Shown here: positions 15,385-24,265 of the stretch, piece after piece
Position numbering within the stretch: position 1 is the first letter of the stretch
Layout: each line of letters opens with the position of its first letter
Source of the DNA: Streptomyces sp. NBC_00154
Lineage (GTDB): Bacteria > Actinomycetota > Actinomycetes > Streptomycetales > Streptomycetaceae
Reading direction: 5' to 3'
DNA: 64,000 nucleotides
NCBI RefSeq assembly: GCF_026342835.1
Contig: NZ_JAPEMI010000001.1
Span: forward strand, 6,392,501 to 6,456,500
Made by a program: the position numbers and the translations under genes
The notes under the pieces: generated by a model
What the model was told of the DNA's origin: nothing
Databases searched by the model: none
What the model saw: the letters and a program-made list of their open reading frames with translations, nothing else

Positions 15385-16182
15385 ATGAGGTACGACCAGA
15401 ACCGGGCGGACAAGCTCGATGAGACGATGCTCGAACTGCTGCTGCCGGAAAGCGCAGTGGAGTCACTGGGGCAGTGGCTAGCCGACCCGGAGCGCGGCCA
15501 GCGGTACGCGAACGGAAGCGGCCCTCACGTCATTTCATACGTGCCATCCACGTGGATCGCCGTAGCGCCGTGGCCCACCACCTTCGCCGACCGGGCGGCG
15601 GCCAATTCGGCTTCGGTGAGCCGAGCCGAGGTAGTGGCCGCGGTCCGGGCTGCGGGGCAGACCGAGAGCTGGGCACAGGCATTCGTGGCCACGCAGGTGT
15701 GGGGCTACGGTGTTACGGGCTACGGCCCGTACCGCACTCGTCAGGTGCTCGCCCAGCCTGGTGCTGAGGCCGTCCTCACCGAGGCGGTGTCCTTGCTCAT
15801 CGATGAGGGCGCGGTCGCAGCCTACGAGGTGCTGAATACTCTCGATGGCCTCGGGCCGGCGTTCCTCACCAAGTTCCTCTACTTCGCGGGCCTGGCGCTG
15901 CCAGAGGTGAAGGGCCCGCGCCCGCTGATCCTCGACAGCGTGCTCGCCGGGGTCCTGCGTCGGCACGCCACGAAGGTTGGACGTGCGGTTGGCTATGAGT
16001 GGTCCGAGGCGATCATCAAGCGGATCTGGCGCGACAGTGGCTGGAGTTCCCACCGCTACGACGTCTACCTCCGGTGGATGTATGCCGCCAACGATCGACT
16101 CGTGGCCGCGTCGATCGACTGGCCCGCTGCCCCAGACGTGCTCGAGCTGGCCCTCTTTAGCACCGCCTGGGACCCGGAATAA
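15385..16182 (+). CDS. 8-oxoguanine DNA glycosylase OGG-fold protein
   Basis: This 265-aa protein starts MRYDQNRADKLDE. The central region has a helix-hairpin-helix-like segment, LDGLGPAFLTKFLYF near 153, followed by a conserved aspartate in PLILDSVLAG. That combination is characteristic of the OGG-like fold family found in actinomycetes, whose members are usually 230-280 aa. Canonical OGG enzymes use a Lys in the hairpin and a downstream Asp to remove oxidised guanine; K162 in TKF is a candidate. Start context is modest (GGGGGCGACGAAAGCC before the ATG). It is divergent from the Mrr-like gene. Whether it repairs host DNA or acts on modified phage bases cannot be told from sequence. Confidence 0.7.
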   Translation: MRYDQNRADKLDETMLELLLPESAVESLGQWLADPERGQRYANGSGPHVISYVPSTWIAVAPWPTTFADRAAANSASVSRAEVVAAVRAAGQTESWAQAFVATQVWGYGVTGYGPYRTRQVLAQPGAEAVLTEAVSLLIDEGAVAAYEVLNTLDGLGPAFLTKFLYFAGLALPEVKGPRPLILDSVLAGVLRRHATKVGRAVGYEWSEAIIKRIWRDSGWSSHRYDVYLRWMYAANDRLVAASIDWPAAPDVLELALFSTAWDPE

Positions 16183-16440
16183 CCGTGTTGCCGGGACGTC
16201 ACCTTCGGGTGCCCCTGGTTCAGGTAGTTGTCCAACGGCCGCAGCCAAGTCCCAAGGCCTCGAACGCCAGCAGACGATGACCGTCCACCTTGCGCTATCA
16301 CGATAGGACAGCTGCACCAAATCGCTGATTCTCCGGATTCTCAACCTCCTCGCCGGCAGTTATCCGTGCGGCTTCGCCGCGCGGTAGGCGGGAGGACGGA
16401 ACATCCGCTGCTTCGGCAGCGCTTACCCCGGAGACACGCG

Positions 16441-16530
16441 ATGCGTAACCAGTCCAAGCCTGCCGTCGAGGCTGCCTTCCTGAACGTCCAGGGCGCCGCG
16501 AAGTACATAGGTATCTCGGTGAACACCCAG
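16441..16530 (+). pseudogene. Excisionase-type HTH fragment, 5' end only
   Basis: An ATG preceded by CCCCGGAGACACGC opens about 29 codons (MRNQSKPAVEAAFLNVQGAA...YIGISVNT). They match the first helix-turn-helix of the small Streptomyces plasmid excisionases. Compare AFLTVKDAAEYLGLSPHTLY in the intact copy at 43795. The match stops abruptly near 16527, where unrelated coding sequence begins, so this is a truncated excisionase at a rearrangement junction. Confidence 0.6.
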
Positions 16531-16862
16531 CGACCCCACCGCGGCCCTCCTCATCGTGGCGGCCGGCCCCGGCGAGTACGCGCAGCCGGAGACCGTCGCG
16601 GTCATCGGCGTCCACGACCAGGAGCTGCTGCACGAGGGCCTGGCTGGGGCGTACGGCACCCCGGAGCGTGTGGCGGTCCTCGACCGGCTTGATGCGCTCC
16701 TGGAGGGTCGCCGCGTCGCCCACGAGACCGACCGGGGCCCGGTCAGCCGGTACCCGTCCGTGCTCATCACGCTCCCTGGCCAGCTCGTCAGCAGCGAGCG
16801 CGACGCCCTCCACCCGTGGCTGAGCCGGCACCGCGAGAGCGCCGAGAAGGCCGCCGACTACG
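16531..16862 (+). pseudogene. Internal fragment of an unrecognised actinobacterial gene
   Basis: One plus frame (containing VAAGPGEYAQPETVAVIG and ALHPWLSRHRESAEKAAD) shows strong actinobacterial codon bias but has no start of its own. It fuses directly to the excisionase fragment on the left and to the inverted truncated integrase on the right. I do not recognise the family. It is best read as an internal piece of a gene captured between two deletion endpoints. Confidence 0.4.
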
Positions 16863-17799
16863 TCTCTCGGCTGGCGCGGCGGGCGGCGGTGTCGAACCCG
16901 CGGCGCAGGGAGTGGCCAGTCCACTGCCCATCGAAGCCGGCGAGCATGGCAGCGCGGGTGACGATGGCGGCCGCGACGGTAGGGGTGATGCGGCCGGACG
17001 GGGCCCCGACGCTCCGGGCGTGATGGGTCATTGGAGGAGTGATGCGGTCGTGCCCATCGATACGGACGAACAGCGGCCCATCGGTGCGCCCCTTGGCGTT
17101 CAGCGCGGCGAGCAGCGCGCGGACGGCCCACACAGGGCAGGTGGCGGGGGTGGGGCCATAGGGCACGGCCACTTTGTCGTGCCGCTTGAGCGGGCGCCGG
17201 TAGAGGGTCACCAGGAGCCCTGCGTTGGTCTCCACGGCGTCGGCCTGGTCGAGCGAGACCAGCTCGGAGACGTGGGCGGTGCACGCGTAGCCAAGCAGCA
17301 GCAGCGCGGCGTCCCGCTTCCCAATGAGCGTGTCCTGGTCGAGGGTGGCGAGCATCTCGCGCAAGGCATCCGGGGTGGAGGGCCCGGCCCTACGGGGGCG
17401 GGCGGCCCGGGCCTCGGCCCGGCCTTTGGCGGCGGCCAGGCGTTTACGGTAGCCGGACAGTACCTTGCGGGCGCCCTCTGTCTCAGGGACGGGCACAGCG
17501 TCCGCCCTGTGCGCAGCGCGGACGGCGGTCAGGATGCGATTGATGGACCCGGGGGCGAGCGGGCGGCCGGTCTGCGGTGACGGGGTTACGGTCAAGTGCG
17601 CCACGTACTCAGTGACAGTCTCCGGGGTAGCAGGCAGCGGCCGCCGACCGACGCTCGCGCACCAGGCAGTGAAGGCGGCCATGTCGGCGGAATACATCAG
17701 GCGGGTGGAGTCGGTCAGCTGTCGGTCGGTCTCGGCGGTCCCCACGGCTATGTGCTGAGGGCCAGAGCCTGGGGCGCGGAGGCTTGTCACGCTGCTCAT
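16858..17799 (-). pseudogene. Tyrosine recombinase (integrase), C-terminally truncated
   Basis: 313 codons from the ATG at 17799 (MSSVTSLRAPGSG). An N-terminal SAM-like core-binding domain (about 20-130) precedes the catalytic domain. Box I reads TAHVSELVSL, where this family normally has AARxSEL, so the first catalytic Arg is His. Box II GHSLRRGF (HxxR) is present. The coding match ends right after it and the stop arises in foreign sequence near 16868, so the later His and the nucleophilic Tyr are missing. It cannot be an active recombinase. Its truncation point abuts the plus-strand fragment ending at 16862. Confidence 0.8.
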
Positions 17800-17898
17800 C
17801 GTAGGGCGGCCCGACACCCCGCTGGCCCGGACGTCACGGCGGGTGCTCCCACGAGGTGGGCGCAGGCTCAGCCCGTGACACGGCGCCCGTCTACGACA

Positions 17899-17930
17899 GA
17901 GGACCCGCGCCCGCGGTGGCGCGGGTCCTC
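17899..17930 (+). terminator. Strong hairpin
   Basis: A perfect 13-bp stem, GAGGACCCGCGCC / GGCGCGGGTCCTC, has a 6-nt loop and is followed by TTCT on the plus strand. It lies upstream of the integrase start, so it probably terminates a lost plus-strand gene or insulates the region. Confidence 0.55.
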
Positions 17931-18105
17931 TTCTGCGTGGCGAGGTGGTCAGCCGGAGGACTCGGTCGCGCGGCCGGACCCCAGGCTGCGTCGCGAGGCC
18001 GGAGACGTCGGGCAGATGGCGGTCCACCTCGTCGACCAGACGCGGTCGTCGTGACACGACCGATATCGGACGTTGCGAGGCCACTTCGCGACAACCCTCC
18101 GTGAA

Positions 18106-18145
18106 GGTTGACGGATGCTCAGGCTTCTCTGACGTACCGTCAACC
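18106..18145. promoter_or_regulatory. Inverted repeat, possible operator or arm site
   Basis: GGTTGACGG at 18106-18114 and its reverse complement CCGTCAACC at 18137-18145 are separated by 22 bp. The surrounding bases are A/T-richer than the neighbourhood. Arm length and spacing suit a dimeric protein site such as a repressor operator or integrase arm site. There is no T-run, so a terminator is unlikely. Confidence 0.35.
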
Positions 18146-18248
18146 ATTCAAGATCATCTTGCACGTGCGTTGCACAAGGTGCTGAAAAACAACAGTGATC
18201 AGTGGAGAGCTGTGAAGGTAGGTATCCGCAGGTCAGCTGGCATGTTGA

Positions 18249-18283
18249 GGTGTCGTGCCCGTTGCCCCAAGAGGCACGACACC
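18249..18283. terminator. 11-bp hairpin
   Basis: GGTGTCGTGCC (18249-18259) pairs perfectly with GGCACGACACC (18273-18283). It sits 7 bp beyond a TCAGATGTCGCGGA segment that reads as a minus-strand gene end. The same arrangement (hairpin, then TCAAATGTCGCGGA) occurs at 45482-45562, suggesting related gene ends with terminators. Confidence 0.45.
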
Positions 18284-18410
18284 GCGCCGGTCAGATGTCG
18301 CGGAAGAGACCAGGCGGCCCCGTGACCTGCCACGATGGGTGGCTGCGGGGCACTGACCTGCGCAGATGGTCTTTCGGCTGTTTCACGGACATGCCCGTTG
18401 ATGCAGCCGG

Positions 18411-18429
18411 AAGTCCCAGAAAAGTCCCA
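18411..18429 (+). repeat. AAGTCCCA-type double repeat, copy 1
   Basis: AAGTCCCAGAAAAGTCCCA matches 18 of 19 bases of 45461-45479, which directly follows an integrase gene. Here no integrase precedes it, so it is probably the 3'-flanking scar of a lost integrase. Confidence 0.45.
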
Positions 18430-18676
18430 GGGGGATCCCAGGGGATGGTCACTCTTTCGACTCTATGCGGGGTTCGGGGATGCCGTGTGGGCTGGGGAGC
18501 CTGCATGGGTGGTCCGCCTTGACTGAACGGCGGCGCACGCTCCTATAGATCCTTGCGCGCCTATGCCAGCTATTTCCAGGCGGCTCAGCTGTCCAGGGCC
18601 GTAGGCTCACGGGGCAGGGCCGGCGAGTTGCGCGGACGTGTAGACGGCGATTGGGAGACCAGGGGGGCGCAGCACG

Positions 18677-21403
18677 GTGGACTGGGAACGCGGGCTGCTG
18701 GGGGTGTACGGCCAGTGGCGCAAGGGGGAGTCGGACGAGGATCTTTCGCAGCTACTCATCGATATCGTGTCCACGCTGCTAGCCCAGTCTGTGTCGTGGG
18801 ACTCCATACATTTCTATGAGCTTGACGGCGTACCCGCGGTGGCTTACGAGTTCGAGGGCCGGGACTACCTTCTTGTCCTGGCGGGGCATGAAAGGCCGTC
18901 TTCTTGGGGGACGGCGATCGTCATGGCCGAGGGACGCTTGGTCCGCGGCGCCCTATGGGCGGTGCTCTACTGGCCGGATGATCAGGCGGACGACGAGCTC
19001 GTGCGCCAAGCAACGGGCCTCGGAGCAGTTCTCGACCGGACCCATCTGGATGCAGCCGTCGTGGGGTTGTGTGGACTGACCGAGCTTGTCCGTCGTGCCG
19101 TGCGCAGGCAAGAACCTTATCTGCCGCTTGCCGAACTGCTCGGTACGGGTGAGGCGGTGGTAGAGCCTGAGGCGATGGCTTTGCCGGCACACATGACGTC
19201 CTCTGTTCCAGTGGAGACGCGGACATGGGCGGGGGCCACGGCTGACGTGCTGCTGGTCGGACGGATGCAACCGGACCGGCCGACTGGCCTGGCGTGTCTG
19301 CCCCAGGGGCGCGTCGTCATCACCCGCGACGACGGGCTGCTTGAGGTCGATACGGCCAGTGGCCAGGCCCACTGGTATCTCGCGTTGCCCGGTTGCCATG
19401 GCGCTGCGTTGGTGTGCCAGGACGGCGGCGTCCTGGTGTTGTGCGGATCCGCTCTCGTCCGCTGGCGCGAGGGGCGTCTTCAGGCCGTTGCCGGAGGCTT
19501 CGACGACGGATCCGTCTTGCTGGCCGGACCGGACGGGGAGCCGTGGGTACTGTCGGGCTCAGGTGTCACGTTCGGTGTCGGCGAAGGGGACCTTGCCCTG
19601 GTACGCGCCGGCGACAGGGCCGGAGACCAGATGCGCTATCCGATCCATTTCCCTGGCGCGGTGCGCTCGGCGGTCTGGCTGGAACGGCGCCGGTTTTTCC
19701 TCGCCGCCTCGGGACATAGCACGGTCGTGGATCTGGCCCGCACGACCGACGCGGGGCGGCGCGAAGACTGGATCCGGACGCCAGTGCACTTCCCGGCCCA
19801 TGTTGCGCGCGCTGGTGCCGACAGCGTTCTGAGTGCCTCGGCCGATGGCTCCGGTACCGGGATCGGCGTGCATCGCACCGACATCGTAAGCTGCACGAGC
19901 GAGCCGGTGGTCGAGGCCCGGCTCGGCGAACTCTTCGGCTTCGCCCAGGACCCTGTAAGCGGCTCCGCCTATATGCTCGCCTCGCTGCCATCCAACGACC
20001 ACACGCAGATTCGCCCCGTCCTGCTTCGGATCACCGGACACCGTCCCTCAGTCCCTCGCTCGGCACCCGTACCGGCGGTCTGCAGCTATGACCTGGTCAG
20101 CCAGACGGCGCGCGGCGAGCGCGCAGACTACGCGTTGGAGCCCCGGCCCCTGGCCCCGCCCGGGGGGCAGGCGGAAGTCTTCCCGGCCAAGCACAGGGCC
20201 TCGGGGACGGTTGTGGCCTTCAAGCGCCGCTCGGGCTGGCGCGAGCGGGGCCAGAGGCGTATGCGCCGTGAGGTAGAAGCAGCCCAGCGGTTCGGCGCCA
20301 ACCGGCACGTCATGCCCGTCCTCGACTACCACCCGGGCTATAAATGGTTCGTCATGCCGAAGGCCGAGGCCACCCTAGAGGACAAGCGGATCGAACTGCA
20401 GCGCCCGGATGAGCTGCGGGCCCTGGTGGAGGCCGTCGCAGCCGGCCTGGCCGACGCGCACAGCCACGACTGGATCCACCGGGACATCAAACCCGCCAAC
20501 ATCCTGCTGCTCGACAGCCGCTGGGTAGTCGCGGACTGGGGCATTGTGCGCCGCCCACGCGGGCAGACCAGCGCCGCTGGCCTCCTGACCACGACCGCCA
20601 TCGGCACCGAGGGGTTTGCGGCACCGGAGCAGTTCCTCGACGGCCACGATGTGACCCCCGCCAGCGACATCTACAGCCTCGGACAGCTCATCGGTTGGAT
20701 CTCCACTGGGACCTGGCCGCAGACCAACGTGCCTCTCCTACCCCCGCCGGGCCCGTGGTACGGGGTTGTACGTCAGGCCACGCAGCTCGATCCCGCCCGT
20801 CGGCCCCAGGACATGGCAGCCTTCCTCGACTTGGTCGAACGCGAAGCGGGTGCTGGCAGCGAACTGCCCATCGTGCGTGGCCAGCGCCTGCTGGAGGACG
20901 CCAACGAGAAGAACGACACTGCCGCGGCAGCCCAGTTGCTCGCCCTCGCTGCTGATAGACCCGGCTCCTATGAGTTGTATCTGGACGTGATCACGAGGGT
21001 GAGGGTGATGAGTGCCAGGGAGGCGTTGCTCGATAACGCCGCCCAGACGGCCGTCGTGGTCCAGGCCCTGACCCGGCATGCCGCTGCCGACGACTGGCCC
21101 AGTCGGGATGAGGCCGACCGGGCCCTGTGGTGGCTGCTCGACGTCGCCCGACTCGCAGCACGCGACAAGCAGTGGGCTCTGCTCGACACGGCTGTTCAGG
21201 GCATGTGCGACTGGGACGGCCGCTTCGACCGGTGGAAACCGCAGGACGACATCAAGGACTGGATGCGCGAGCTCACCGGGCACGCCGCGAGCGTCGTTGC
21301 CTCCGCGCTGCGCGCCCAACCAGACGGAGCGCGCCACCTTCATGAACTGGCAGACGAGCGCCGGGTCGACCTGGCCATCCGAAGCGCTGTTCACATGCCC
21401 TGA
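18677..21403 (+). CDS. Large Ser/Thr-kinase-like protein with N-terminal sensor domains
   Basis: This 908-aa protein starts at GTG (MDWERGLLGVYGQWRK). Residues 1-165 are an unassigned domain with a charged, helical end. Residues 190-480 look like a beta-propeller (repeated short strands such as GLACLPQGRVVI and GAALVCQDGGVLVL). Residues 490-760 are a protein kinase: VVAFKRR lysine near 515, WIHRDIKPANILL near 600, VADWGIV near 618 in place of DFG, and AAPEQF near 648. The glycine loop is atypical (PPGGQAEVF). The last 140 residues are helical. DWG occurs in some active kinases, so activity is possible. It is the first gene of a four-gene operon, its TGA directly abutting the next GTG. The likely role is sensing or gating of the downstream ATPase-nuclease; this is inference. 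Confidence 0.75.
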   Translation: MDWERGLLGVYGQWRKGESDEDLSQLLIDIVSTLLAQSVSWDSIHFYELDGVPAVAYEFEGRDYLLVLAGHERPSSWGTAIVMAEGRLVRGALWAVLYWPDDQADDELVRQATGLGAVLDRTHLDAAVVGLCGLTELVRRAVRRQEPYLPLAELLGTGEAVVEPEAMALPAHMTSSVPVETRTWAGATADVLLVGRMQPDRPTGLACLPQGRVVITRDDGLLEVDTASGQAHWYLALPGCHGAALVCQDGGVLVLCGSALVRWREGRLQAVAGGFDDGSVLLAGPDGEPWVLSGSGVTFGVGEGDLALVRAGDRAGDQMRYPIHFPGAVRSAVWLERRRFFLAASGHSTVVDLARTTDAGRREDWIRTPVHFPAHVARAGADSVLSASADGSGTGIGVHRTDIVSCTSEPVVEARLGELFGFAQDPVSGSAYMLASLPSNDHTQIRPVLLRITGHRPSVPRSAPVPAVCSYDLVSQTARGERADYALEPRPLAPPGGQAEVFPAKHRASGTVVAFKRRSGWRERGQRRMRREVEAAQRFGANRHVMPVLDYHPGYKWFVMPKAEATLEDKRIELQRPDELRALVEAVAAGLADAHSHDWIHRDIKPANILLLDSRWVVADWGIVRRPRGQTSAAGLLTTTAIGTEGFAAPEQFLDGHDVTPASDIYSLGQLIGWISTGTWPQTNVPLLPPPGPWYGVVRQATQLDPARRPQDMAAFLDLVEREAGAGSELPIVRGQRLLEDANEKNDTAAAAQLLALAADRPGSYELYLDVITRVRVMSAREALLDNAAQTAVVVQALTRHAAADDWPSRDEADRALWWLLDVARLAARDKQWALLDTAVQGMCDWDGRFDRWKPQDDIKDWMRELTGHAASVVASALRAQPDGARHLHELADERRVDLAIRSAVHMP

Positions 21404-22132
21404 GTGGTCATTGCAGAGGCATTGATCAGCCACATCACGAGCAATTACGTTGTGCGAGTGGAAGATGACGAGGGGGATCGCTTCTCCGACGCGATTCGGC
21501 TTCTGCTGCTCATCGCGGCGGTGTCCGATCCGTTGAACGAGGCAGAGCAGCAGGCCGCACCGAAGGATGCGGTGGCTGTGCTGCGCGCTGAGGGCCGACT
21601 GCAGAAGCTCGACTTCTGGCTGCGTAACCCGGATTACCTGGCCGATGAGCTTCTCAACGACTACGAGCGCGAGAAGGAGGCCATCAACCTGGAACTGGCC
21701 AGCAGCATCCTGGATTCGGATGAGCCGGAGATCTGCGCCATCCCGATGCTGCGCTATCTGTTCGGGGCATTTGAGTACATCGACCAGGCGATGAGCATCT
21801 TGGCCGCCCCGCGGCTGGTGGTGGTCGTGCCGCGGCGCACTGCCAAGCGGGTGCTCCAAGACAACTACTACCTCACGGCTAAGGGGCGCGAGGTCGCCGA
21901 ACGGGCGACGCAGCAGTTCTCGGTCCTGGCCTGGTACACCGAGCGCGCCCGCCTCGTCCGGGCGTTGGCCGAGGCCACGGGGCACTCCGCCCTGGCGCTG
22001 CGCAAACGGCAGTATTTGCAGCGTGACTACGCCGAGACCCCGCTGAACGAGGTCATCCCGTCGATTGCCGACCGCGCTCGCGCGCGCCTGGCTCGGCTGC
22101 GCATCGAAGCACAGCAGGAGGACGCCGCGTGA
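21404..22132 (+). CDS. Putative middle component with winged-helix region
   Basis: This 242-aa protein begins with GTG immediately after the kinase stop codon (TGA-GTG). Residues 1-110 are helical and acidic. A segment near 140-165 (RVLQDNYYLTAKGREVAE) has the beta-wing look of winged-helix proteins, and the C-terminus is strongly basic and helical. It overlaps the ATPase gene by GTGA. In ABC three-component (Lamassu-like) systems a small winged-helix middle protein is encoded between or beside the SMC-like ATPase and the effector, which fits here. I do not recognise a named family; the middle-component assignment rests on position and secondary-structure impression. Confidence 0.55.
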   Translation: MVIAEALISHITSNYVVRVEDDEGDRFSDAIRLLLLIAAVSDPLNEAEQQAAPKDAVAVLRAEGRLQKLDFWLRNPDYLADELLNDYEREKEAINLELASSILDSDEPEICAIPMLRYLFGAFEYIDQAMSILAAPRLVVVVPRRTAKRVLQDNYYLTAKGREVAERATQQFSVLAWYTERARLVRALAEATGHSALALRKRQYLQRDYAETPLNEVIPSIADRARARLARLRIEAQQEDAA

Positions 22133-24216
22133 CCACAGAGTCTTTGCCGGTCCCGTCCGACAGTGAGCTGTACGAGCTGATCGCTGCCCGCGTGCCGTCT
22201 GCTGACGTGGAGAAGGTCCGCGACGCCCTATTTGCCCATGGCGTCCAGCTCACCAGCCCATTGCCCGCGCGACGGCAACTGGTTGTGCACCGTCTCTACT
22301 GCGAGGGCACCAAGACCGGCACGGACGACAACGACGGCGTATTCACCGTCGACATGACGCTGGGGCCGGGCCCGTGGGCCATCGCCAGCACCATGAACAA
22401 CGTTGGCAAGTCGAGTCTTCTGTGGGCGCTGAGCTACGCGCTGCGCGGGGACGGCTTCGAAGCCTTCAAACGACCGGAAACAGTGGGCTGGTTCTCCTAC
22501 GTCCGCGCGGACATCGAGGTTGCCGGTGTCGCCGCCTCCATCCGCCTGACCTTCGACAAGCCCGACCGTCCCAGCTGCCGGCTCCTGTCCGCCGACACCC
22601 TCGAGCACCTCATAGCTCTCGACGGCTCCCAGGAGACCGGTCCCGGCGTACGCGTGGCGGCCACCGCGGAACCCGACAGTGTCAAGGAGCTCCTCGTCCG
22701 CTTCATGCTCGGCCGCTTGGGGCTGCGACCACTGTCCCTATGGGCGGCCGAGGCTGGCGCTCCGAAGGACGCCGACGGCACCCGCGACAGCGCGGAGCAG
22801 GTGCATGGCTGGGCCAGCTACTTCTATGCCATTGCGCTGAACTCGGGTAACTCCAGTGTCCTGCTGGGCTCGACGGCGTACAACCAGCTCCCCGTGAAGC
22901 TGATGCAGCTCTTCCTCGATGTCCCCTGCGCGTCCGAGTTGACCCAGATCAGCACGGCGCGCAAGAAGGATACCCAGGAGAGCAACCGCGTTCAGCGCCG
23001 GGCGCGAGAGGATGCCCAGGCCCGCGAGCAGCAGACCGAGCCGCTACGGCAGGCACTCAGGGCTGCCGAGGAGAAAGTGGCGGCCCTGGAAGCGGGCCAG
23101 CCTGACCTGACGAGCCTGCTCGCCGAGGTCGACGCCGCCGCACGACGGCTCGCGCATGACCAGGCAGCTCTCCAGGAGGCTGAGGAAAGCCACGCCCTGG
23201 CACGCAAGGCACGCTTGAAGGATGAGAGAGCCGTCCGCCGGGCCCAGCAAAGCAGCGCAGCCCGGGCTCTGTTGGGGGCGCTTGAGCCGGAATCCTGCCC
23301 GCGCTGTGATCATCAGATCGACGATGTCCGACGCACCGCAGAAGAGAGCGAACACCGGTGCTCTGTGTGCGCGAGCCCTCTGCCGGAAGCGCAGGACGAC
23401 CCAGAGGCGCGGGCCGCACTGCTCAGCAGGCTGGAGGATCGGGTGAACGCCTCCCGCACAGCTGAAGACACAGCCCGGCGGGCTGTCGAGACGACCGCCA
23501 CCACCTGCGACAACAGTCGTGCTGCGTATGACCTGGCGAACGCCCGCCTTACCTCGGCACGCTCCGGCAGCTGGTACACCCGCCTCGAATCCGCAAGGGA
23601 GGCCATCTACCAGCTGCGCGGCGCTCTGGCAGTCGCCACCGGTAACGGGACGGGACTGCCAGAGGTGGTCGGTGACTACGTCACCGCAACGACGAGCCCG
23701 TCGGACACTGAGGATGACTCCGACGATGGCGAGGCCATCCTTGAGGTGGCCGCAGAGGTGTTGTCGAAGGTGGTCGCCGACCACAGCAAGGCCCTGTTCG
23801 CCGACCTGAACGGCGAGATCGTCAGCATTGCCCACGACCTGGGCGTGGCGAACCTGACCAGCGTCGACCTGGGTCTGAACAGAAACCTCAACGCCCGCAA
23901 GACGGGCGCCAAACACCCCTTCAGGGCGTTCAGCCCCACCGACCGCCTGCGCATGCGCATCGCGGCCATCATCGGCATGATCAAAGTCGGCCGCAAACGC
24001 GGCATCAGGTCCCACCCCGGCCTGCTGCTCATCGACGCGCCCACGGCCGAAGAGCTCTCCCACGACAACGCGCGCCAGTGCATCAAGGCCCTCTACGACA
24101 CCGCGGCGGACGACCCCGGCATCCAGATCGTGATCACGTCGATCGACGACGCCGTTTGGGAGTTCTTCCCCGAAGACCGTACCGTGACCGGTCCTGACAA
24201 ACGCCAGCTCTTCTAG
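22129..24216 (+). CDS. SMC/Rad50-like ATPase with zinc-hook-like cysteines
   Basis: A 695-aa ABC-type ATPase. The P-loop region reads ASTMNNVGKSSLLWAL near 88, a variant GxNNxGKS motif. A coiled coil (about 275-560, rich in Ala, Glu, Arg) is interrupted near 390-415 by CPRC and CSVC, spaced like a zinc hook or zinc ribbon. The C-terminal half has a degenerate signature (FSPTDRLRMRIAAIIG near 604), Walker B HPGLLLIDAP near 633 with DAP in the Rad50/RecF style, and VITSID as the H-loop region. The coil is far shorter than in SMC or Wadjet JetC, as in Lamassu LmuB-type ATPases. Likely it senses DNA ends or structures and controls the nuclease encoded next. Confidence 0.8.
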   Translation: MTTESLPVPSDSELYELIAARVPSADVEKVRDALFAHGVQLTSPLPARRQLVVHRLYCEGTKTGTDDNDGVFTVDMTLGPGPWAIASTMNNVGKSSLLWALSYALRGDGFEAFKRPETVGWFSYVRADIEVAGVAASIRLTFDKPDRPSCRLLSADTLEHLIALDGSQETGPGVRVAATAEPDSVKELLVRFMLGRLGLRPLSLWAAEAGAPKDADGTRDSAEQVHGWASYFYAIALNSGNSSVLLGSTAYNQLPVKLMQLFLDVPCASELTQISTARKKDTQESNRVQRRAREDAQAREQQTEPLRQALRAAEEKVAALEAGQPDLTSLLAEVDAAARRLAHDQAALQEAEESHALARKARLKDERAVRRAQQSSAARALLGALEPESCPRCDHQIDDVRRTAEESEHRCSVCASPLPEAQDDPEARAALLSRLEDRVNASRTAEDTARRAVETTATTCDNSRAAYDLANARLTSARSGSWYTRLESAREAIYQLRGALAVATGNGTGLPEVVGDYVTATTSPSDTEDDSDDGEAILEVAAEVLSKVVADHSKALFADLNGEIVSIAHDLGVANLTSVDLGLNRNLNARKTGAKHPFRAFSPTDRLRMRIAAIIGMIKVGRKRGIRSHPGLLLIDAPTAEELSHDNARQCIKALYDTAADDPGIQIVITSIDDAVWEFFPEDRTVTGPDKRQLF

Positions 24217-24265
24217 CCCAGGCCACCAGGCGTATCCAGCAGCGACGAGGGAGGCGGAAGGCATC

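Larger units (their letters stand above)
17931..18676. other. 746-bp region with no complete gene, upstream of the kinase operon
   Basis: No credible reading frame is present. The stretch holds an inverted repeat at 18106-18145, a hairpin at 18249-18283 followed by the minus-strand codons of a gene end (FRDI-stop), and the repeat at 18411-18429 that also follows the integrase at 45398. It looks like plasmid or integrative-element debris, with the promoter of the kinase operon probably in the last 200 bp. The kinase GTG at 18677 is preceded by AGGGGGG. Confidence 0.4.
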
